64,000 nucleotides of DNA from Coriaria nepalensis (lineage: Eukaryota > Streptophyta > Magnoliopsida > Cucurbitales > Coriariaceae): NCBI GenBank assembly GCA_027186245.1, contig CP114481.1, forward strand, positions 22,475,501 to 22,539,500, in the 5' to 3' direction. Positions 50,901 through 62,400 of this stretch are shown in pieces. Within the stretch, counting starts at the first letter, position 1. Every line of letters starts with the position of its first letter. The position numbers and the translations under genes are program-made. The notes beneath the pieces are model-generated. The model was not told the DNA's origin and searched no databases. It was given only the letters and a program-made list of their open reading frames with translations.

Positions 50901-53900
50901 ATAGATCAATTGTATGTTACGCATGAAAGTCGCGTTTTAAATGCAAAAAGAGAATTGGTTCGAAGTGCCTTCAAACAATATCATGATTGAAAAACTGAGT
51001 GATATGCTTTTTAATGCTAAAATAATGCATTGTTGTCTTCAATTGATTAATTACAAGTTATGTAAGAAAATAATGTTTGAAGGGCGAAAATAGAATTCGT
51101 TTGAATTAATTTAGAATGATTTAATGACTAGAAGAGACTCAGTGACATGACTTTAAGGCTAAACAAATGCATTGTTGCCTATAATAGATCAACTACAAGT
51201 TACGCACGAAAGTCATGTTTAAAGACTGAATTTCGTTCGAAGTGATTTAGAATGATTTACTGACTAAAAGAGACGCAAAAATATGACTTTAAGGCTAAAA
51301 AAATGCATATTTGCTATCAATAGATCAATTGCAAGTTATGCATGACAGTCGCGTTTTAAATGCAAAAAGAGAATTCGTTCGAAGTGCCTTCAAACAATTT
51401 AATGGTTGAAAAGACTCAGTGATATGCTTTTTAATGGTAAAATTATACATTTTTGTCTTCAATAGATTAATTACAAGTTATGTAAGAAAAAATGTTTGAA
51501 GGCCGAAAATACAAATCGTTCGAATTAATTTAGAATAATTTAATGACTAGAAGAGACTGAGTGACATGACTTTAAGGCTAAACAAATGCATTGTTGCCTA
51601 TAATAGATCAACTGCAAGTTACGCACGAAAGTCATGTTTAAAGACTAAATTTCGTTCGAAGTGATTTAGAATGATTTACTGACTAAAAGAGACGCAAAAA
51701 TATGACTTTAAGGCTAAAAAAATGCATAGTTGCTATCAATAAATCAATTGCAAGTTGTGCATGAAAGTCGCGTTTTAAATGCAAAAAGAGAATTCGTTGG
51801 AAATGCCTTCAAACAATTTAATGGTTGAAAACACTGAGTGATATGCTTTTTAATGGTAAAATTATACATTGTTGTCTTCAATAGATTAATTACAAGTTAT
51901 GTAAGAAAATAATGTTTGAAGGGCGAAAATAGAATTCGTTCGAATTAATTTAGAATGATTTAATGACTAGAAGAGACTCAGTGACATTACTTTAAGGCAA
52001 AACAAATGCATTGTTGCCTTCAATAGATCAACTGCAAGTTACGCACGAAAGTCATGTTTAAAGGCTGAAATTCGTTCGAAGTGATTTAGAATGATTTACT
52101 GACTAAAAGAGACGCAAAAATATAACTTTAAGGCAAAAAGAATGCGTAGTTGCCATCAATAGATCAATTGCAAGTTATGCATGAAAGTCGCGTTTTAAAT
52201 GCAAAAAGAGAATTGGTTCGAAGTGCCTTCAAACAATATCATGATTGAAAAACTGAGTGATATGCTTTTTAATGCTAAAATAATGCATTGTTGTCTTCAA
52301 TAGATTAATTACAAGTTATGTAAGAAAAAATGTTTGAAGGCCGAAAATACAAATCGTTCGAATTAATTTAGAATAATTTAATGACTAGAAGAGACTGAGT
52401 GACATGACTTTAAGGCTAAACAAATGCATTGTTGCCTATAATAGATCAACTGCAAGTTACGCACGAAAGTCATGTTTAAAGACTAAATTTCGTTCGAAGT
52501 GATTTAGAATGATTTACTGACCAAAAGAGACGCAAAAATATGACTTTAAGGCTAAAAAAATGCATAGTTGCTATCAATAGATCAATTGCAAGTTATGCAT
52601 GACAGTCGCGTTTTAAATGCAAAAAGAGAATTCGTTCGAAGTGCCTTCAAATAATTTAATGGTTGAAAAGACTGAGTGATATGCTTTTTAATGGTAAAAT
52701 TATACATTGTTGTCTTCAATAGATTAATTACAAGTTATGTAAGAAAATAATGTTTGAAAGGCGAAAATAGAATTCGTTCGAATTAATTTAGAATGATTTA
52801 ATGACTAGAAGAGACTCAATGACATTACTTTAAGGCAAAACAAATGCATTGTTGCCTTCAATAGATCAACTGCAAGTTACGCACGAAAGTCATGTTTAAA
52901 GGCTGAAATTCGTTCGAAGTGATTTAGAATGATTTACTGACTAAAAGAGACGCAAAAATATAACTTTAAGGCAAAAAGAATGCGTAGTTGCCATCAATAG
53001 ATCAATTGCAAGTTATGCATGAAAGTCGCGTTTTAAATGCAAAAAGAGAATTGGTTCGAAGTGCCTTCAAACAATATCATGATTGAAAAACTGAGTGATA
53101 TGCTTTTTAATGCTAAAATAATGCATTGTTGTCTTCAATAGATTAATTACAAGTTATGTAAGAAAATAATGTTTGAAGGGCGAAAATAGAATTCGTTTGA
53201 ATTAATTTAGAATGATTTAATGACTAGAAGAGACTCAGTGACATGACTTTAAGGCTAAACAAATGCATTGTTGCCTATAATAGATCAACTACAAGTTACG
53301 CACGAAAGTCATGTTTAAAGACTGAATTTCGTTCGAAGTGATTTAGAATGATTTACTGACTAAAAGAGACGCAAAAATATGACTTTAAGGCTAAAAAAAT
53401 GCATAGTTGCCATCAATAGATCAAATGCAACTTATGCATGAAAGTCGCGTTTTAAATGCAAAAAGAGAATTCGTTCGAAGTGCCTTCAAACAATTTAATG
53501 GTTGAAAAGACTGAGTGATATGCTTTTTAATGGTAAAATTATACATTGTTGTCTTCAATAGATTAATTACAAGTTATGTAAGAAAATAATGTTTGAAGGG
53601 CGAAAACAGAATTCGTTCGAATTAATTTAGAATGATTTAATGACTAGAAGAGACTTAGTGACATTACTTTAAGGCAAAACAAATGCATTGTTTCCTTTAA
53701 TAGATCAACTGCAAGTTACGAACGAATGTCATGTTTAAAGACTGAATTTCGTTCGAAGTGATTTAGAATGATTTACAGACTAAAAGAGACGCAAAAATAT
53801 GACTTTAAGTCTAAAAAAATGCATAGTTGCCATCAATAGATCAAATGCAACTTATGCATGAAAGTCGCGTTTTAAATGCAAAAAGAGAATTCGTTCGAAG

Positions 53901-56473
53901 TGCCTTCAAACAATTGAATGGTTGAAAAGACTGAGTGATATGCTTTTTAATTGTAAAATTATACATTTTTGTCTTCAATAGATTAATTACAAGTTATGTA
54001 AGAAAAAATGTTTGAAGGGCGAAAATATAATTCGTTCGAATTAATTTAGAATGATTTAATGACTAGAAGAGGCTGAGTGACATGACTTTAAGGCTAAAAA
54101 AATGCATTGTTGCCTATAATAGATCAACTGCAAGTTACGAACGAAAGTCATGTTTAAAGACTAAATTTCGTTCGAAGTGTTTTAGAATGATTTACTGACT
54201 AAAAGAGACGCAAAAATATGACTTTAAGGCTAAAAAAATGCATAGTTGCCATCAATAGATCAATTGCAACTTATGCATGAAAGTCGCGTTTTAAATGGAA
54301 AAAGAGAATTCGTTCGAAGTGCCTTCAAACAATTTGATGGTTGAAAAGACTGAGTGATATACTTTTTAATGGTAAAATTATACATTTTTGTCTTCAATAG
54401 ATTAATTACAAGTTATGTAAGAAAAAATGTTTGAAGGGAGAAAATAGAATTCGTTCGAATTAATTTAGAATGATTTAATGACTCGAAGAGACTCAGTGAC
54501 ATGACTTTAAGGCTAAACAAATGCATTGTTGCCTATAATAGATCAACTGCAAGTTACGCACGAAAGTCATGTTTAAAGACTGAATTTCGTTTGAAGTGAT
54601 TTAGAATGATTTACTGACTAAAAGAGACGCAAAAATATGACTTTAAGGCTAAAAAAATGCATAGTTGCCATCAATAGATCAAATGCAACTTATGCATGAA
54701 AGTCGCGTTTTAAATGCAAAAAGAGAATTCGTTCGAAGTGCCTTCAAACAATTTAATGGTTGAAAAGACTGAGTGATATGCTTTTTAATGGTAAAATTAT
54801 ACATTTTTGTCTTCAATAGATTAAATACAAGTTATGTAAGAAAAAATGTTTGAAGGGCGAAAATATAATTCGTTCGAATTAATTTAGAATGATTTAATGA
54901 CTAGAAGAGACTGCGTGACATGACTTTAAGGCTAAACAAATGCATTGTTGCCTATAATAGATCAACTGCTAGTTACGAACGAAAGTCATGTTTAAAGACT
55001 AAATTTCGTTCGAAGTGATTTAGAATGATTTACTGACTAAAAGAGAAACAAAAATATGACTTTAAGGCTAAAAAAATGCATAGTTGCTATCAATAGATCA
55101 ATTGCAAGTTATGCATGAAAGTCGCGTTTTAAATGCAAAAAGAGAATTCGTTCGAAGTGCCTTCAAACAATTTAATGGTTGAAAAGACTGAGTGATATGC
55201 CTTTTAATGGTAAAATTATACATTGTTGTCTTCAATAGATTAATTACAAGTTATGTAAGAAAATAATGTTTGAAGGGCGAAAATAGAATTCGTTCGAATT
55301 AATTAAGAATGATTTAATGACTAGAAGAGACTCAGTGACATTACTTTAAGGCAAAACAAATGCATTGTTGCCTTCAATAGATCAACTGCAAGTTACGCAC
55401 GAAAGTCATATTTAAAGGCTGAAATTCGTTCGAAGTGATTTAGAATGATTTACTGACTAAAAGAGACGCAAAAATATGACTTTAAGGCAAAAAAAATGCA
55501 TAGTTGCCATCAATAGATCAAATGCAACTTATGCATGAAAGTCGCGTTTTAAATGCAAAAAGAGAATTCGTTCGAAGTGCCTTCAAACAGTTTAATGGTT
55601 GAAAAGACTGAGTGATATGCTTTTTAATGGTAAAATTATACATTTTTGTCTTCAATAGATTAATTACAAGTTATGTAAGAAAAAATGTTTGAAGGGCGAA
55701 AATATAATTCGTTCGAATTAATTTAGAATGATTTAATAACTAGAAGAGGCTAAGTGACATGACTTTAAGGCTAAACAAATGCATTGTTGCCTATAATAGA
55801 TCAACTGCAAGTTACGCACGAAAGTCATGTTTAAAGACTGAATTTCATTCGAAGTGATTTAGAATGATTTACTGACTAAAAGAGACGTAAAAATATGACT
55901 TTAAGGCTAAAAAAATGCATAGTTGCCATCAATAGATCAAATGCAACTTATGCATGAAAGTCGCGTTTGAAATGCAAAAAGAGAATTCGTTTGAAGTGCC
56001 TTCAAACAATTTAATGGTTGAAAAGACTGACTGATATGCTTTTTAATGGTAAAATTATACATTGTTGTCTTCAATAGATTAATTAAAAGTTATGTAAGAA
56101 AAAATGTTTGAAGGGCGAAAATATAATTCGTTCGAATTAATTTAGAATGATTTAATGACTAGAAGTGACTGAGTGACATGACTTTAAGGCTAAACAAATG
56201 CATTGTTGCCTTCAATAGATCAACTCCAAGTTACGCACGAAAGTCATGTTTAAAGACTAAATTTCGTTCGAGGTGATTTAGAATGATTTACTGACTAAAA
56301 GAGACGCAAAAATGTGACTCGAAGGCTAGAAAAATGCATAGTTGCTATCAATAGATGAATTGCAAGTTATGCATGAAAGTCGCGTTTTAAATGCAAAAAG
56401 AGAATTGGGTCGAAGTGCCTTCAAACAATATCATGATTGAAAAACTAACTGATATGATTTTTAATGCTAAAAT
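47920..56473 (+). repeat. 8,554-bp super-repeat, copy 2 (20 trimers plus one hybrid)
   Basis: Unit starts from 48081 to 55378 each recur exactly 8,554 bp later (56635 to 63932). I noticed about eight substitutions in the comparable 7.5 kb, for example near 48,369, 49,296, 50,426, 51,740, 52,522, 53,124, 53,655 and 54,437, and no net length change. The left edge of similarity is about 47,920, where the later copy shows AACTAACTGATATGATTTT instead of the normal sequence. The last 1 kb (55.45-56.47 kb) has its partner outside the window. Confidence 0.9.
48081..48250 (+). repeat. A/C hybrid monomer h6 (170 bp)
   Basis: Junction near 48,144, with the TACCTAG variant. It lies 10,148 bp from h3 and 8,554 bp from h7, so it belongs to both duplications and links them. 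Confidence 0.9.
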
Positions 56474-56480
56474 AATGCAT
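55730..56480 (+). repeat. Locally divergent trimers next to a super-repeat boundary
   Basis: This stretch has many private changes that are absent from most other units: AATAACTAGAAGAGGCTAAG, TTTCATTCGAAG, GACGTAAAAATATG, GCGTTTGAAATGC, ATTAAAAGTTATG, AGAAGTGACTGAG, TTCGAGGTGATTT, GTGACTCGAAGGCTAGAAA, GATGAATTGC and GAATTGGGTCG. It keeps normal unit lengths (419 bp). It looks like sequence less recently homogenised than its surroundings. Confidence 0.6.
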
Positions 56481-59400
56481 TGTTGTCTTCAATAGATTAA
56501 TTACAAGTTATGTAAGAAAATAATGTTTGAAGGGCGAAAATATAATTCGTTTGAAATAATTTAGAATGATTTAATGACTAGAAGAGACTCAGTGACATGA
56601 CTTTAAGGCTAAACAAATGCATTGTTGCCTATAATAGATCAACTGCAAGTTACGCACGAAAGTCATGTTTAAAGACTGAATTTCGTTCGAAGTGATTTGA
56701 AGGGCGAAAATAGAATTCGTTTGAATTAATTTAGAATGATTTAATACCTAGAAGAGACTCAGTGACATGACTTTAAGGCTAAACAAATGCATTGTTGCCT
56801 ATAATAGATCAACTGCAAGTTACGCACGAAAGTCATGTTTAAAGACTGAATTTCGTTCGAAGTGATTTAGAATGATTTACTGACTAAAAGAGACGCAAAA
56901 ATATGACTTTAAGGCTAAAACAATGCATTGTTTCCATCAATAGATCAAATGCAACTTATGCATGAAAGTCGCGTTTTAAATGCAAAAAGAGAATTCGTTC
57001 GAAGTGCCTTCAAACAATTTAATGGTTGAAAAGACTGAGTGATATGCTTTTTAATGGTAAAATTATACAATGTTGTCTTCAATAGATTAATTACAAGTTA
57101 TGTAAGAAAATAATGTTTGAAGGGCGAAAATATAATTCGTTCGAATTAATTTAGAATGATTTAATGACTAGAAGAGACTCAGTGACATTACTTTAAGGCA
57201 AAACAAATGCATTGTTGCCTTCAATAGATCAACTGCAAGTTACGCACGAAAGTCATTTTTAAAGGCTGAAATTCGTTCGAAGTGATTTAGAATGATTTAC
57301 TGACTAAAAGAGACGCAAAAATATGACTTTAAGGCTAAAAAAATGCATAGTTGCTATCAATAGATCAATTGCAAGTTATGCATGAAAGTCGCGTTTTAAA
57401 TGCAAAAAGAGAATTGGTTCGAATTGCCTTCAAACAATATCATGATTGAAAAACTGAGTGATATGCTTTTTAATGCTAAAATAATGCATTGTTGTCTTCA
57501 ATTGATTAATTACAAGTTATGTAAGAAAATAATGTTTGAAGGGCGAAAATAGAATTCGTTCGTATAAATTTAGAATGATTTAATGACTAGAAGAGACTCA
57601 GTGACATGACTGTAAGGCTAAACAAATGCATTGTTGCCTTCAATAGATCAACTGCAAGTTACGCACGAAAGTCATGTTTAAAGGCTGAAATTCGTTCGAA
57701 GTGATTTAGAATGATTTACTGACTAAAAGAGACGCAAAAATATGACTTTAAGGCTAAAAAAATGCATAGTTGCTATCAATAGATCAATTGCAAGTTATGC
57801 ATGAAAGTCGCGTTTTAAATGCAAAAAGAGAATTGGTCCGAAGTGCCTTCAAAAAATATCATGATTGAAAAACTGAGTGATATGCTTTTTAATGCTAAAA
57901 TAATGCATTGTTGTCTTCAATTGATTAATTACAAGTTATGTAAGAAAATAATGTTTGAAGGGCGAAAATAGAATTCGTTCGAATTAATTTAGAATGATTT
58001 AATGACTAGAAGAGACTCAGTGACATGACTTTAAGGCTAAACAAATGCATTGTTGCCTTCAATAGGTCAACTGCAAGTTATGCACGAAAGTCATGTTTAA
58101 AAGCTGAATTTCGTTCGAAGTGATTTAGAATGATTTACTGACTAAAAGAGACGCAAAAATATGACTTTAAGGCTAAAAAAATGCATAGTTGGCACCAATA
58201 GATAAATTGCAAGTTATGCATGAAAGTCACGTTTTAAATACAAAAATAGAATTGGTTCGAAGTGCCTTCAAACAATTTAATGATTGAAAAGTCTGAGTGA
58301 TATGCTTTTTAATGCTAAAATAATGCATTGTTGTTTTCAATAGATTAATTACAAGTTATGTAAGAAAAAATGTTTGAAGGGCGAAAATATAATTCGTTCG
58401 AATTAATTTAGAATGATTTAATGACTAGAAGAGACTGTGTGACATGATTTTAAGGCTAAACAAATGCATTGTTGCCTATAATAGATCAACTGCAAGTTAT
58501 GAACGAAAGTCATGTTCAAAGACTAAATTTCGTTCGAAGTGATTTAGAATGATTTACTGCCTAAAAGAGACGCAAAAATATGACTTTAAGGCTAAAAAAA
58601 TGCATAGTTGCTATCAATAGATCAATTGCAAGTTATGCATGAAAGTCGCGTTTTAAATGCAAAAAGAGAATTCGTTCGAAGTGCCTTCAAACAATTTAAT
58701 GGTTGAAAAGACTGAGTGATACGCTTTTTAATGGCAAAATTATACATTGTTGTCTTCAATAGATTAGTTACAAGTTATGTAAGAAAAAATGTTTGAAGGG
58801 CGAAAATACAATTCGTTCGAATTAATTTAGAATGATTTAATGACTAGAAGAGACTGAGTGACATGACTTTAAGGCTAAACAAATGCATTGTTGCCTATAA
58901 TAGATCAACTGCAAGTTACGCACGAAAGTCATGTTTAAAGGCTGAAATTCGTTCGAAGTGATTTAGAATGATTTACTGACTAAAAGAGACGCAAAAATAT
59001 GACTTTAAGGCTAAACAAATGCATAGTTGCTATCAATAGATCAATTGCAAGTTATGCATGAAAGTCGCGTTTTAAATGCAAAAAGAGAATTGGTTCGAAG
59101 TGCCTTCAAACAATATCATGATTGAAAAACTGAGTGATATGCTTTTTAATGCTAAAATAATGCATTGTTGTCTTCAATTGATTAATTACAAGTTATGTAA
59201 GAAAATAATGTTTGAAGGGCGAAAATAGAATTCGTTCGAATTAATTTAGAATGATTTAATGACTAGAAGAGACTCAGTGACATTACTTTAAGGCAAAACA
59301 AATGCATTGTTGCCTTCAATAGATCAACTGCAAGTTACGCACGAAAGTCATGTTTAAAGGCTGAAATTCGTTCGAAGTGATTTAGAATGATTTACTGACT

Positions 59401-62400
59401 AAAAGAGACGCAAAAATATGACTTTAAGGCTAAAAAAATGCATAGTTGCTATCAATAGATCAATTGTATGTTACGCATGAAAGTCGCGTTTTAAATGCAA
59501 AAAGAGAATTGGTTCGAAGTGCCTTCAAACAATATCATGATTGAAAAACTGAGTGATATGCTTTTTAATGCTAAAATAATGCATTGTTGTCTTCAATTGA
59601 TTAATTACAAGTTATGTAAGAAAATAATGTTTGAAGGGCGAAAATAGAATTCGTTTGAATTAATTTAGAATGATTTAATGACTAGAAGAGACTCAGTGAC
59701 ATGACTTTAAGGCTAAACAAATGCATTGTTGCCTATAATAGATCAACTACAAGTTACGCACGAAAGTCATGTTTAAAGACTGAATTTCGTTCGAAGTGAT
59801 TTAGAATGATTTACTGACTAAAAGAGACGCAAAAATATGACTTTAAGGCTAAAAAAATGCATATTTGCTATCAATAGATCAATTGCAAGTTATGCATGAC
59901 AGTCGCGTTTTAAATGCAAAAAGAGAATTCGTTCGAAGTGCCTTCAAACAATTTAATGGTTGAAAAGACTCAGTGATATGCTTTTTAATGGTAAAATTAT
60001 ACATTTTTGTCTTCAATAGATTAATTACAAGTTATGTAAGAAAAAATGTTTGAAGGCCGAAAATACAAATCGTTCGAATTAATTTAGAATAATTTAATGA
60101 CTAGAAGAGACTGAGTGACATGACTTTAAGGCTAAACAAATGCATTGTTGCCTATAATAGATCAACTGCAAGTTACGCACGAAAGTCATGTTTAAAGACT
60201 AAATTTCGTTCGAAGTGATTTAGAATGATTTACTGACTAAAAGAGACGCAAAAATATGACTTTAAGGCTAAAAAAATGCATAGTTGCTATCAATAGATCA
60301 ATTGCAAGTTGTGCATGAAAGTCGCGTTTTAAATGCAAAAAGAGAATTCGTTGGAAATGCCTTCAAACAATTTAATGGTTGAAAACACTGAGTGATATGC
60401 TTTTTAATGGTAAAATTATACATTGTTGTCTTCAATAGATTAATTACAAGTTATGTAAGAAAATAATGTTTGAAGGGCGAAAATAGAATTCGTTCGAATT
60501 AATTTAGAATGATTTAATGACTAGAAGAGACTCAGTGACATTACTTTAAGGCAAAACAAATGCATTGTTGCCTTCAATAGATCAACTGCAAGTTACGCAC
60601 GAAAGTCATGTTTAAAGGCTGAAATTCGTTCGAAGTGATTTAGAATGATTTACTGACTAAAAGAGACGCAAAAATATAACTTTAAGGCAAAAAGAATGCG
60701 TAGTTGCCATCAATAGATCAATTGCAAGTTATGCATGAAAGTCGCGTTTTAAATGCAAAAAGAGAATTGGTTCGAAGTGCCTTCAAACAATATCATGATT
60801 GAAAAACTGAGTGATATGCTTTTTAATGCTAAAATAATGCATTGTTGTCTTCAATAGATTAATTACAAGTTATGTAAGAAAAAATGTTTGAAGGCCGAAA
60901 ATACAAATCGTTCGAATTAATTTAGAATAATTTAATGACTAGAAGAGACTGAGTGACATGACTTTAAGGCTAAACAAATGCATTGTTGCCTATAATAGAT
61001 CAACTGCAAGTTACGCACGAAAGTCATGTTTAAAGACTAAATTTCGTTCGAAGTGATTTAGAATGATTTACTGACTAAAAGAGACGCAAAAATATGACTT
61101 TAAGGCTAAAAAAATGCATAGTTGCTATCAATAGATCAATTGCAAGTTATGCATGACAGTCGCGTTTTAAATGCAAAAAGAGAATTCGTTCGAAGTGCCT
61201 TCAAATAATTTAATGGTTGAAAAGACTGAGTGATATGCTTTTTAATGGTAAAATTATACATTGTTGTCTTCAATAGATTAATTACAAGTTATGTAAGAAA
61301 ATAATGTTTGAAAGGCGAAAATAGAATTCGTTCGAATTAATTTAGAATGATTTAATGACTAGAAGAGACTCAATGACATTACTTTAAGGCAAAACAAATG
61401 CATTGTTGCCTTCAATAGATCAACTGCAAGTTACGCACGAAAGTCATGTTTAAAGGCTGAAATTCGTTCGAAGTGATTTAGAATGATTTACTGACTAAAA
61501 GAGACGCAAAAATATAACTTTAAGGCAAAAAGAATGCGTAGTTGCCATCAATAGATCAATTGCAAGTTATGCATGAAAGTCGCGTTTTAAATGCAAAAAG
61601 AGAATTGGTTCGAAGTGCCTTCAAACAATATCATGATTGAAAAACTGAGTGATATGCTTTTTAATGCTAAAATAATGCATCGTTGTCTTCAATAGATTAA
61701 TTACAAGTTATGTAAGAAAATAATGTTTGAAGGGCGAAAATAGAATTCGTTTGAATTAATTTAGAATGATTTAATGACTAGAAGAGACTCAGTGACATGA
61801 CTTTAAGGCTAAACAAATGCATTGTTGCCTATAATAGATCAACTACAAGTTACGCACGAAAGTCATGTTTAAAGACTGAATTTCGTTCGAAGTGATTTAG
61901 AATGATTTACTGACTAAAAGAGACGCAAAAATATGACTTTAAGGCTAAAAAAATGCATAGTTGCCATCAATAGATCAAATGCAACTTATGCATGAAAGTC
62001 GCGTTTTAAATGCAAAAAGAGAATTCGTTCGAAGTGCCTTCAAACAATTTAATGGTTGAAAAGACTGAGTGATATGCTTTTTAATGGTAAAATTATACAT
62101 TGTTGTCTTCAATAGATTAATTACAAGTTATGTAAGAAAATAATGTTTGAAGGGCGAAAACAGAATTCGTTCGAATTAATTTAGAATGATTTAATGACTA
62201 GAAGAGACTCAGTGACATTACTTTAAGGCAAAACAAATGCATTGTTTCCTTTAATAGATCAACTGCAAGTTACGAACGAATGTCATGTTTAAAGACTGAA
62301 TTTCGTTCGAAGTGATTTAGAATGATTTACAGACTAAAAGAGACGCAAAAATATGACTTTAAGTCTAAAAAAATGCATAGTTGCCATCAATAGATCAAAT

